Below are positions 1 to 7,396 of a stretch of 14,135 nucleotides of DNA, one piece after another. The translations under genes were made by a program, and so were the position numbers. Position 1 is the first letter of the stretch. Each line of letters opens with the position of its first letter. The notes under the pieces were generated by a model that did not search any database, was not told the origin of the DNA, and worked only from the letters and a program-made list of their open reading frames with translations. The DNA lies in assembly GCA_007123395.1 (NCBI GenBank), contig SKLD01000285.1, positions 1 to 14,135 on the forward strand. The letters run 5' to 3'. This DNA comes from Opitutales bacterium. Lineage in GTDB: Bacteria > Verrucomicrobiota > Verrucomicrobiia > Opitutales > Oceanipulchritudinaceae.

Positions 1-439
1 CCGTCACGGTATCGCATTATAAATCAGCCCGAGCACGGCGGGTGGGCCGCATGAAGGGGCACCGTAGCGCGGTCCGATCTTCGGGCCGTGGCACCGCGGG
101 TGTTCGCCGCCGCCGAGACAGTCCGGACGGGTGCGGCGCGGGCGGGCACGGCGGGACCGGGGCTGGAACCCGCTTCGCCAAGGCTACGAGGGTCAGGTGG
201 CGGTCCGGCTACGGCGAATGCCGCGAGTCGGAGGTGGCCGAACGCGTCAGCGTTTGGAGGGGATCGACGAACCCTGCAAACCTCTTCAAACCCCGGTCCA
301 AAGCCTGACGGCTTCGGCTACTTTGCCGCGAAGTAGTCGGAGCGGCTTGCCGTCCGACCGGGATCAACGGCGCGCCCTGCGATCCCGCTTACGCGGCGGC
401 TCGCCCGGCAAAACAGCGAAACGCGAACCGGAGCCAAAC
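1..439. other. Gene-free left edge, GC-rich, repeat-like
   Basis: I see no gene here that I can support. Several open frames exist in this GC-rich stretch, but their translations are low-complexity Arg/Gly/Ala/Pro strings that overlap each other in different frames with no ribosome binding site. A small inverted repeat, AACGC-GTCA-GCGTT, lies at 241-254, and a longer imperfect palindrome at 309-345 is listed separately. The style (CTTCGCCAAGGCTACG near 174-189, then the palindrome) resembles dispersed non-coding repeats, but other copies cannot be checked from this window. Confidence 0.55.
309..361. repeat. REP-like imperfect palindrome, full copy
   Basis: The left arm 309-322 pairs with the right arm 332-345 around a 9-base loop (323-331). 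There are 11 Watson-Crick pairs, 2 G-T wobbles and 1 mismatch. The right arm and its flank (333-361) recur at 1137-1165 with 27 of 29 bases identical. The fold plus the second partial copy suggests a dispersed repetitive extragenic palindrome rather than a terminator, since no T-run follows on either strand. Confidence 0.6.
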
Positions 440-470
440 TTGACACCGCGCGAGTGTGTATTACTTTAAT
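440..470 (+). promoter_or_regulatory. Putative promoter of the toxin-antitoxin pair
   Basis: A perfect TTGACA lies at 440-445. Candidate -10 boxes are TTTAAT at 465-470 (5/6 match, but a long 19-base spacer) or the weaker TACTTT at 462-467 (16-base spacer). Either places the transcript start within a few bases of the antitoxin ATG at 474. No Shine-Dalgarno sequence precedes that ATG, so the message may be leaderless or nearly so. If the toxin-antitoxin pair is autoregulated, as is usual, the antitoxin operator should lie here. Confidence 0.45.
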
Positions 471-473
471 GTT

Positions 474-683
474 ATGAAATCCCATATTAGTGCTACAATT
501 GATGAGCGGCTTCTGGCGGACTTGAACCGGTTCGGCCGGGAAGAGCGACGTTCGCGCAGCCAAATTATCGAGATGGCATTGGAGGAGTTCCTTCGGAAGC
601 GCGGGGGGAGCGATGAGGAGATCGTGACCACAGAGGGGTGTTTCTCGGGCCGTTTCAACAGGGAAGACACCTATGCGCGCTGA
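474..683 (+). CDS. Ribbon-helix-helix antitoxin (CopG/VapB type)
   Basis: This 69-residue protein has the ribbon-helix-helix DNA-binding pattern: an N-terminal strand (HISATID), a first helix (ERLLADLNRFGREER), then SRSQIIEMALEEFL as the second helix. The C-terminal tail (EGCFSGRFNREDTYAR) is of the kind that wraps around a partner PIN toxin. In this family the N-terminus dimerises and binds the operator while the tail blocks the nuclease. I chose ATG 474; an in-frame GTG at 456 would add six poorly conserved residues overlapping the promoter. The last 11 bases overlap the toxin start, so the two are probably translationally coupled. Confidence 0.88.
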   Translation: MKSHISATIDERLLADLNRFGREERRSRSQIIEMALEEFLRKRGGSDEEIVTTEGCFSGRFNREDTYAR

Positions 684-1140
684 CGCCCTGAGGGGGCGGG
701 CGTTGGTCGATACGAACGTGCTGATCTACGCCACGCTCGCGGCAGACCCCCGGCATAAGCGGGCGCGCGAAGTCCTCTCCCTTCGGCACCGGCCCGGCGT
801 CGAGCTGTTCGTTTCGGTGCAAAACCTCGCGGAAATGTACCCAAACCTCACCGGACCCAAAAACCAGCCGCCGGACAGTCCCGAACTGGCGTGTGAAAAG
901 ATTCGTTCCATCGCCCGGTTGCGCGGGTTGAATATCCTCCCGCTTACGCTCGAAGGCGTTCACCACGCGCTGGATCTCTGCGTCGCCGGGGGCGTGACCC
1001 GGCAGAGATACTTCGACCGCCAGCTCGCCGCATTGATGGTGCGCGAAAACATCCCCGTTGTCCTCACTGAGAACGCAGCCGACTTCCTCGACATCGACGG
1101 CGTCACCCCGGTCAACCCGTTTGCGGAGGAACCGGCGTAG
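673..1140 (+). CDS. vapC: PIN-domain ribonuclease toxin (VapC family)
   Basis: The 155-residue product is a PIN-domain nuclease, expected to cleave RNA with Mg2+/Mn2+ and to be held inactive by the overlapping RHH antitoxin. The acidic site residues are visible: D13 in LVDTNVLIY, E54 in NLAEMY, D115 in YFDRQLAALM, and the C-terminal cluster E133/N134/D137 in LTENAADF. Length is at the upper end for VapC (typically 125-150). It starts inside the antitoxin gene (673 versus antitoxin stop 683), the usual bicistronic arrangement. The stop codon TAG (1138-1140) lies inside a copy of the REP-like repeat, so the repeat may have supplied the present C-terminus. The RNA target cannot be predicted from sequence. 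Confidence 0.88.
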   Translation: MRADALRGRALVDTNVLIYATLAADPRHKRAREVLSLRHRPGVELFVSVQNLAEMYPNLTGPKNQPPDSPELACEKIRSIARLRGLNILPLTLEGVHHALDLCVAGGVTRQRYFDRQLAALMVRENIPVVLTENAADFLDIDGVTPVNPFAEEPA

Positions 1141-1165
1141 TCGAAGCGGCTTGCCATCCGACCGG
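1137..1165. repeat. Half copy of the REP-like repeat
   Basis: The 29 bases match 333-361 except for two G-to-A differences. Only the right arm is present; the left arm and loop are missing, so no palindrome can form. Its first bases supply the stop codon of the PIN toxin. The full copy sits about 110 bases before the antitoxin, so the two copies flank the toxin-antitoxin pair in the same orientation. Confidence 0.75.
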
Positions 1166-1244
1166 CGGCACCCGAATCAATCCGCCGACATGCGGCTCTT
1201 CTTTGACAGCTGGTTGTGTTTCTTTATCCGTGCCTCACTTCGAG

Positions 1245-1961
1245 ATGCTCCTCAACATCCTGACCGCCCTGACGCTGACCGTCGTTGTCGTGCTGGCGCT
1301 TCAACACGGGCTGGCTTACCGCGCTCCCGGCGGGCTGGTGCTGCTATTCTACTTTCTTGTCTTCTGTCTACTGCAGTGGCGCAGCGGGCGGCGGAAGGTG
1401 GAGACGTCGCACTCGTGGGACATACTGGGTCAGCGCTTCGCCTTGGACCTCGTCCAAGCCGACGCGGCCTTCCGCCGCCATGAGGGAAGCGGTCGACGGC
1501 TGGAGCAGTATTTTTGCTATGGAGAGGCCATTGTCGCGGCGGCGGACGGCACGGTCGTTCGCGTGGAGGACGGGGTCGCCGACGCGCCCTTTGTCGGTTG
1601 GGGCTTCTGCGACTTCACCGCCCGCCACTTCGCCGGAAGCCACGTGATCCTCCGGCACGCGGAAGGCGAGTTCGGTGTGTATGCCCACCTCATCAAGGGG
1701 AGCGTGTGTGTGCGGCCCGGTGACACCGTTCGACAGGGCGATCTGGTCGGTCGCTGCGGGCACAGCGGACACAGCACCGAGCCGCACCTGCACTTCCATC
1801 TGCAGGACTCGCCTGACTTCTTCCGGGGCATGGGTTTGCCGATACGGTTCCACGATATCGTCGTCAACGGGGTGGCCGCAGCATCCGCGCGCGGGCGTGC
1901 CGCTCAGCGGGTTCGCAATGCTACGCAATCACCGAACTCCGTCCAGCCTCGGGCGGATTGA
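1245..1961 (+). CDS. Membrane-anchored M23/LytM-type metallopeptidase
   Basis: This 238-residue protein has two predicted membrane segments (about residues 2-22 and 29-45) followed by an M23 (LytM) domain. The domain shows VYAHL (H148), the PGDTVRQGDLVGRCGHSG turn, and STEPHLHFHL with the HxH pair at 181/183. In the family these are the catalytic and zinc-binding histidines used to cut peptidoglycan cross-links. The first ligand motif HxxxD is not canonical: D68 in QRFALD is present, but the residue four before it is Arg. So activity is uncertain, or this is the QRYAxDF-type subgroup with a shifted ligand. Start choice is uncertain: ATG 1245, GTG 1230 and TTG 1203 are all in frame and none has a strong ribosome binding site. 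The last 25 residues look like low-complexity extension. Confidence 0.8.
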   Translation: MLLNILTALTLTVVVVLALQHGLAYRAPGGLVLLFYFLVFCLLQWRSGRRKVETSHSWDILGQRFALDLVQADAAFRRHEGSGRRLEQYFCYGEAIVAAADGTVVRVEDGVADAPFVGWGFCDFTARHFAGSHVILRHAEGEFGVYAHLIKGSVCVRPGDTVRQGDLVGRCGHSGHSTEPHLHFHLQDSPDFFRGMGLPIRFHDIVVNGVAAASARGRAAQRVRNATQSPNSVQPRAD

Positions 1962-2039
1962 TTCCTGAGGGCGGGAAATGAGTTCCCGAATACGCCATCC
2001 GTCCGAATTCCGCCACGCGGCACGCAGGTATCATACAGA

Positions 2040-2066
2040 GGGGCCGCGGATTGGTTCCGCGGCCCC
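2040..2066. terminator. Perfect hairpin between convergent genes
   Basis: Arms 2040-2050 and 2056-2066 form a perfect, very GC-rich 11-bp stem with a 5-base loop (TTGGT). It lies between the plus-strand peptidase gene ending at 1961 and the minus-strand operon ending at 2191, the right place for a bidirectional terminator. No T-run follows on either strand, so a rho-independent role is not assured. It could also be a REP-type element or an mRNA-end stabiliser. Confidence 0.5.
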
Positions 2067-2156
2067 CTACTGACACGATAGGCCCCGAAAGGCGGTTTGC
2101 CCGCCTCCAGTCAAGGGCGCTATGTTCTCCTTACTCTCCAACCCCAATACGAACCC

Positions 2157-2190
2157 AAAAAAGGCGCGTGAGAAAACACAGGAAACCGCC
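2157..2190 (-). terminator. Weak possible terminator of the pil operon
   Basis: Reading the minus strand just after the stop codon at 2191, AGGCG and CGCCT can pair across a long loop of about 20 bases and are followed by six T residues (2162-2157). The stem is short and the loop long, so this is a weak candidate. The stronger hairpin at 2040-2066 lies a further 90 bases downstream. Confidence 0.3.
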
Positions 2191-3339
2191 TCACTTTGCA
2201 GAGAACCGTGAGAACGCCCCGAGAATTCCCTCGACATGATCCCAGCCTTTCACGCCGGACCCGTTGTCAAAGTGAAAGAACATGCCGGGCACAAGGTAGA
2301 AGGACAGGTAGTAGCCATCCTCCTGAAAATACACCCAGCGGAAATTCGCAGGATTACTCTCCTCCGTGTAGGTGAGGTAAGCCATCCACCCAAGATCAAT
2401 TTGGTAAAGCCAAGGGAATGCACGGTAATAGACCCACCCCATGGCATCGGACCATGCCCACGCGTCGTTCACGGCGTAGAGGTAACCTGCGCGGTAGTCC
2501 CACGCGAGTTCCCCGACGCGCAGATTGAGCACCGGCTGAGAGGGATCAAAGTCCGGATCAACAATGTCCGGAATCCCGTCGCCGTCGATATCGGGGAAGT
2601 CCGTGAACTCGAGCGCGAAATACAGCGAGTCGTAGTTGACGCCGAGGTCGGCGGACTCAAGCAGACCGAAAAACCGACCGCCCTCGCGCGTCATGACATT
2701 CCCACGGAAATGATACTTCACTCCCGCTCCACGAAGGGTAAACGGTTCGAGAAGAATCGTCTCCGCATCGACAACCGTGTAGGGCACCGTGCCCGAGAAG
2801 GACTCGCTGCTCCGCTGTAGGGTGAGGAGGATCTTTCCCTTCTCCGCGTCGTAGGAGGCGGGGCCGCCCGCGCCGCCAAGCGTTGTCCACGGCGTGCTGC
2901 CGCTGTAGTGCGACTGCCACCCCCCGGCACGGGCCATCACGCCCACGACAGGCGCGGCGGCGGCGTTTTCCGGAAGGTCCCACTCCGGCATGTTGAGATA
3001 AAGCATACCGCTGTCATGTTCGCCCTGCGAATCGCGGTGAACGGCGCGGTAGCGGCTTACATGGACCCCGTCACCTCCCGCCGCGGGCATGAGCCCGCGC
3101 AGGAGCACGTGGGTCGCCTCGTGCGCGCCCTCCCGACCGGCCATGGGCGCGACGCGCACATCAAGGCTGCCGGGCAGCGGATCGTAGCCCGCCAGCGAGC
3201 GGAAGGACTCTACATTGACGGTGAACGACGGCGATGCGCACAAGGAAGCGGGCACTGCGAAGATGCCGATAAGCATAGTGAAAAACGGGAGCTTCATGAT
3301 GTTCCAATATTGAGGATGGGATCGAAGTTTGGTATTCAT
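2191..3339 (-). CDS. Exported Ca-loop, Trp/Tyr-rich protein of unknown function
   Basis: The function of this 382-residue protein is not recognised. Seen directly: a hydrophobic signal segment (about residues 16-35, likely cleaved near SLCAS/PS), a middle region of unassigned beta-type sequence, a Ca-binding-type loop at 249-263 (DIDGDGIPDIVDPD), and a Trp/Tyr-rich tail (about 280-365) with recurring WAWSDAMGWVYY and LGWMAYL patterns. Such tails recur at the C-termini of exported proteins in Opitutae-like bacteria (from memory). ATG 3339 is preceded by GGAGAG (3346-3351) lying inside the end of the upstream gene, favouring this start; ATG 3297, giving a shorter signal peptide, is the alternative. 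It starts 3 bases after the RCC1/CARDB gene stops, so it is co-transcribed and probably translationally coupled. Surface or periplasmic location is inferred. Confidence 0.75.
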   Translation of the reverse strand: MNTKLRSHPQYWNIMKLPFFTMLIGIFAVPASLCASPSFTVNVESFRSLAGYDPLPGSLDVRVAPMAGREGAHEATHVLLRGLMPAAGGDGVHVSRYRAVHRDSQGEHDSGMLYLNMPEWDLPENAAAAPVVGVMARAGGWQSHYSGSTPWTTLGGAGGPASYDAEKGKILLTLQRSSESFSGTVPYTVVDAETILLEPFTLRGAGVKYHFRGNVMTREGGRFFGLLESADLGVNYDSLYFALEFTDFPDIDGDGIPDIVDPDFDPSQPVLNLRVGELAWDYRAGYLYAVNDAWAWSDAMGWVYYRAFPWLYQIDLGWMAYLTYTEESNPANFRWVYFQEDGYYLSFYLVPGMFFHFDNGSGVKGWDHVEGILGAFSRFSAK

Positions 3340-3342
3340 GGT

Positions 3343-6300
3343 TTACTCTCCGTTGAGGACAAGGACACGAATAAAACGCTGCCCGTTCGACTCCACGCGC
3401 ACGACATCGCGCACGGTGACGCGGTAGTGGTAATGGTGGTCGATGACAGCCATGACATTTGCCGTAAGGCTTTCGTTGCCCTCAGCGTCCAAGTGCGTTA
3501 CCGTGTTGGCCCGGATGTGGTTCGCACTGGTGCCCGGTTCAATGACGAGGAGCGTAAACGGATCGGAGAAGGCCAGATCGTCGGCCGCTTCCACGACGTA
3601 AGTGAGGGACGCGTTGGCGTAGTCCGAGAGCGCGTTGAAGGTGACCTGCGTGAAAAAATCGCCTGGATCGTCGCTGCCGGCGGGCCGGTTAACCTCAATA
3701 AGGCCGATCGTCGGCTTGCCGTCGAGGTCGCGAACAAGCGGATTCTGCGCGAAAGCCCACTCGATAAGGTTCACGTAGCCGTCACCGTCGGCATCGCCGA
3801 ACGGAAGGCCCACGCCGTCGGCCACCGCCGCAGAGCCTTGGTTGACGGCAAGCGACCAGTGGCGCTGCCAGTCGGCGTAGCTCTGCTGGAAGGGCGTCGG
3901 CCCGACGAAGATATTCTCCGTGAACCGCTGGCTGAGCACGTCGTAGATGAACTCCACGCCGGGCGTGCCGCTCTGCACCGTAAAACGTAGCCCGAGAAAC
4001 ACCGGATTGCGCTCCGTGATGAAGCGAAGGTCCGGATCGTTCAGGTCGTACAGTGTCTCCCACTCGATCGGAATGACACCGCCGATATAGCCTCCGCGGC
4101 GCGTCGAGGTGTCGGCGAGGATGATCGGTTCACCCGCCCCCACGGGAAACGTGTCGTCCTTCACGGACAACCCGAATCCCGGAAACTTCGGTAACACCGC
4201 ACCGTCAGGCGGGTTCGACTCGGCGGGGTCGTACTCCCGCCAAATAGCCGGCTCGTTGTAGTGGGGAATCTGGAGGCTGCTGCGGTAAAGGACCGCCTCG
4301 CCGGCGGGAATTCCCTGGAAGTCGGAAAAGGCCGCCAGTTGACGCTCGACAACGGGCTGCGGCGTGCGCTTGACGTCCACAAGACCAGTCTCCTCGTTGA
4401 AGTCACGGTCGTGGATTGCACCGTGCATTTCCACCAGCACTTCGGCGGCCTGGCCCGGCAAGAGGTCGGCGCAGCCGGTGTTCACAAGCTCAAACTCGAC
4501 AGGCAGGATTGAGCGGCGGTAATAGATTCCCGGACGGTAAACAACGTTCTCCACCTCGATTTGCGGGCGGTGTTCGATGACGACACTGCGTTCTTCCGAG
4601 AACATGATGTTATTGCGCTCGTTGAACTCCTCGAACCGCTGCGTGCTGTCGACATACACGGCGACATAATACTCGCCCTCGGGAATGCAGAAGTCGAACT
4701 CGAAAATCCGCCCGTAGAGAAAGCGGTCGGTCGAGTCGAGACGCTCGATCTCGTCGAGCACGCCGAGGACGACATCGTCCGCTCCACCCCATACTTTGTC
4801 CTTCGTGAGGCGCACCTCCACCTCGAAGTAGTGACTGTCGGGATCAGCCGAAGGCGGCATGGGACGGCCCGCGTTGATACCGGCGACCGACAGGTCGAAG
4901 TATTGGTTACGCCGGAAAGGAACAAAGACATCCACGTTGTCGGAGTTGAATTGCAGGTCGGTGACGACCAAGTCAGGCGTGTCGACGCCGATCAGTTCGA
5001 GGTTGTCGACCATGGCTGTGGCCGCCGGCGCGGCCGCTCCGCGGACATACGTCCAGCGCAGTCGGCGCGGTGCCGGACCGGCGCTCACAATTGCCTCGTA
5101 TGTCTCCAATGCCTGCGTCGACGCGATGCTCGGACGGGATAAATCGTCGAGCGGCGGAGCGCCGTCCACCGTGAATACGATTTGGTCGTCTTCGGACTCG
5201 ATCTCCCAGTCAAAGCGGATGCGGAAGGGACCTGTGACCGCAATCTCGAAGTAAGCCTCTTCGCCATCGTCAATGTAGGTCGGTGCCTGCGCGAAGAGCG
5301 TGTCGGAGGAACCGGGAACACCCCCCGCATACCACGCGCCGGCGCCGCCGAGGCGCACTGGAATGGCGCGCGCGTCGATCTCCGGTGTGAAGCCTGAGGC
5401 CGTCGCACCCACCGCGCGCATGAGCGTCGGATTCGTCGGCGGGATGGATAGCGTCTGCAGCGAGTTGAGCCGATAGTTGTTATCGACGTTGGGCTCGTCC
5501 AGTTCGCCGTCGGGATCAAAGACCACCCCGAGGTTGTAGATCGCGGGATTGAGCAAGGCGGGTACCGTCAATTGCGCGGGAACGGCAACGCTTTGCCCCG
5601 GCAAAATGGCCTCAGCCGCGGCAATGCGCGCGATCTCTACGGGCGCGACGGTCACAAGGTTTGTATTGCGGTCCACCGCCACGACAGCGGCTTCAAGACC
5701 GGCGGGAATCACCGAGTTGCCTTCGTTACGGAAGGTCACTTCCACACCGAAGGAGTCGCCCCGGTTGCGCACGACGCTCTGAAACGCAATGCTGCCGGTT
5801 ATATCCGGCTGGAAGACGAGCGGCTCATCGCTCACGGCACGGTTGTCCTCGAGGGTCGGCTCGTTGAGCGTGCCCTCCGGATTGACTTCCGCGACGATAA
5901 AATACGCACCGTCCGGAATGTCCTCGCGCAAGGTGACCGCGAACGTCCGCTGCACCGACTGTCCGGCGCCGATGGGATCGTTTAGCACGGCGGCGGGCGA
6001 AACGCTCGGAAGAGCGAACCCTTCCTCGTCCGGTTCGCCGGTAACGGAAAGCGCGAACACCACCGGCACGGCCTGTCCCGCCGGAAGCGGTCCCGAGCCT
6101 CGGTTTTCAATCTCGATGCGCACGTCCACAGCCTGCCCGAGGGCAGGCTCCTCCGTGAGGACCTCGATGGAAATGAGAGCGAGATTCGGGATCCCGAAGT
6201 TGGACGGATGGAGAAAATCGCGCTGCGTGAAATCACCGAGCGAGCCTATACCGAGAAGTCCGCTCTCGTTGGAACCAGTTGTGTAGACCGTACCCAATTG

Positions 6301-7374
6301 TGTAAGGACGGCGGTAAAGGCGGTCCCGGCGCCGAGCGCGGCAAAGTCGCCTTCGGCAAGTTCCACCGGTGCGGAAAACTCAAAGGCGAAGGTCGGCTGG
6401 CCGTCCGGATGACTCAAGGCCTTGCCCAATTGCCCGCGGGCATTCAGTCCCCAGCCAAAGAGACGACCGTCTGCGGTTAGCGCGAGAGTGTGCTGATCGC
6501 CCGCCTCGACAGTCGACCATGTGCCTGCGACCTGTGTCGGTGTCGCGGCTTGGGAGATTCCGTCGCCGAGGCCGAGGTTAAGTCCCGTGCCCCATGCATA
6601 GAGGCGGCCCGAAACATCGATACCGAACGATGTCGTACCCCCGGCTTCGACAAAGACCCAGTCGGTCTTGTTGCCGACAACACGCGGGATCGGGTTGGGA
6701 AGCGGGATTGTTCCGTCGGCCTCAACTATTCCCTGCTGACCCACGGCATTACTGCCCCATGCGTAAAGGCGACCGTCCGTCCCCACCGCGAGCACGTGGC
6801 TCTGCCCCAACGAAACCGCTGAGTAGGCCGCGTCACCGATACGCACGGGTACGCGCGACTGCGGCAACTGCGAAGACAACCGTCCAAGCTGCGCCATTTG
6901 GTTGCTTCCCCAGCCCCAGAGCGAGCCGTCTTCCCGCAAGGCAAGCGACGTGTCGCCCGCCGCGGTAATGGCCACCCAGTTGTTCTGGTTGCCTACACGG
7001 ACCGGTTGGAGAGCTGTCGGCGCGGTCGAGTTCACGCCAAGCTGCCCCGCGCTGTTCGAGCCCCATGCCCAAAGCGAGCCGTCGGCGCGGAGCGCAAGAC
7101 TGTGCGATGCGCCGGCCGCAACCGCCGTCCACTCGGCACCTGTGCCGATACGCACTGGATCACTCTGCAGCGTTGTCGTCCCTATACCGAGTTGGCCTGC
7201 GGCGTTCGCGCCCCACGCCCAGAGATTGCCGGAATCCCCGACAACGAGAACGTGGCCGTCACCCACCGACAAGCGGTCGGCGGACAGCGCGGAGGCAAAG
7301 CATAGCGTCGCTGCCGCAGCCACCTTCAGGAGGCGTAAACCTCCCGGAAAGATTGGTGAAATTCGAGGTATCAT
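3343..7374 (-). CDS. Giant exported RCC1-propeller/CARDB protein in pil operon
   Basis: This 1343-residue protein has a signal peptide (residues 1-32). Seven RCC1-like repeats follow, with WG.N..GQLG cores at about 51, 101, 152, 203, 258, 305 and 363, enough for one seven-bladed beta-propeller. Then come CARDB-like adhesion modules at about 397-520 and 525-640, a beta-sandwich-like segment (650-795), two more CARDB-like units (about 800-935 and 938-1035), and a DADGDGYVNLIEWAF loop (1194-1208) of the Ca-binding type. Module ends show the typical DNR/DNN/ERNN signatures. The start is ATG 7374, set by a strong AGGAGG; an upstream in-frame extension overlaps the secretin gene and is spurious. 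It lies 22 bases after the secretin stop, so secretion or display linked to the pilus is inferred; enzymatic function is not expected. Confidence 0.85.
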   Translation of the reverse strand: MIPRISPIFPGGLRLLKVAAAATLCFASALSADRLSVGDGHVLVVGDSGNLWAWGANAAGQLGIGTTTLQSDPVRIGTGAEWTAVAAGASHSLALRADGSLWAWGSNSAGQLGVNSTAPTALQPVRVGNQNNWVAITAAGDTSLALREDGSLWGWGSNQMAQLGRLSSQLPQSRVPVRIGDAAYSAVSLGQSHVLAVGTDGRLYAWGSNAVGQQGIVEADGTIPLPNPIPRVVGNKTDWVFVEAGGTTSFGIDVSGRLYAWGTGLNLGLGDGISQAATPTQVAGTWSTVEAGDQHTLALTADGRLFGWGLNARGQLGKALSHPDGQPTFAFEFSAPVELAEGDFAALGAGTAFTAVLTQLGTVYTTGSNESGLLGIGSLGDFTQRDFLHPSNFGIPNLALISIEVLTEEPALGQAVDVRIEIENRGSGPLPAGQAVPVVFALSVTGEPDEEGFALPSVSPAAVLNDPIGAGQSVQRTFAVTLREDIPDGAYFIVAEVNPEGTLNEPTLEDNRAVSDEPLVFQPDITGSIAFQSVVRNRGDSFGVEVTFRNEGNSVIPAGLEAAVVAVDRNTNLVTVAPVEIARIAAAEAILPGQSVAVPAQLTVPALLNPAIYNLGVVFDPDGELDEPNVDNNYRLNSLQTLSIPPTNPTLMRAVGATASGFTPEIDARAIPVRLGGAGAWYAGGVPGSSDTLFAQAPTYIDDGEEAYFEIAVTGPFRIRFDWEIESEDDQIVFTVDGAPPLDDLSRPSIASTQALETYEAIVSAGPAPRRLRWTYVRGAAAPAATAMVDNLELIGVDTPDLVVTDLQFNSDNVDVFVPFRRNQYFDLSVAGINAGRPMPPSADPDSHYFEVEVRLTKDKVWGGADDVVLGVLDEIERLDSTDRFLYGRIFEFDFCIPEGEYYVAVYVDSTQRFEEFNERNNIMFSEERSVVIEHRPQIEVENVVYRPGIYYRRSILPVEFELVNTGCADLLPGQAAEVLVEMHGAIHDRDFNEETGLVDVKRTPQPVVERQLAAFSDFQGIPAGEAVLYRSSLQIPHYNEPAIWREYDPAESNPPDGAVLPKFPGFGLSVKDDTFPVGAGEPIILADTSTRRGGYIGGVIPIEWETLYDLNDPDLRFITERNPVFLGLRFTVQSGTPGVEFIYDVLSQRFTENIFVGPTPFQQSYADWQRHWSLAVNQGSAAVADGVGLPFGDADGDGYVNLIEWAFAQNPLVRDLDGKPTIGLIEVNRPAGSDDPGDFFTQVTFNALSDYANASLTYVVEAADDLAFSDPFTLLVIEPGTSANHIRANTVTHLDAEGNESLTANVMAVIDHHYHYRVTVRDVVRVESNGQRFIRVLVLNGE

Positions 7375-7378
7375 GATT

Positions 7379-7384
7379 CCTCCT
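7379..7384 (-). promoter_or_regulatory. Shine-Dalgarno fixing the start at 7374
   Basis: On the minus strand AGGAGG is followed by AATC and then ATG 7374. The open frame runs 132 codons further upstream, but that part overlaps the secretin coding region and reads as Ser/Ala/Arg low complexity. This site places the true start just after the secretin stop. Confidence 0.85.
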
Positions 7385-7396
7385 ACATTTTCAGGA

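Noticed and set aside
131..469. 112-codon plus-strand frame at the left edge
   Set aside because: Arg/Gly-rich, overlaps competing frames and spans the REP-like palindrome and TA promoter; looks like translated repeat.
2908..3990. 360-codon plus-strand frame
   Set aside because: Antisense to two well-supported minus-strand genes; no recognizable domain.
6380..7260. Tandem repeated DNA in the RCC1 region as a repeat element
   Set aside because: The recurring pattern is explained by the seven WG.N..GQLG protein blades of the coding sequence, diverged at DNA level.
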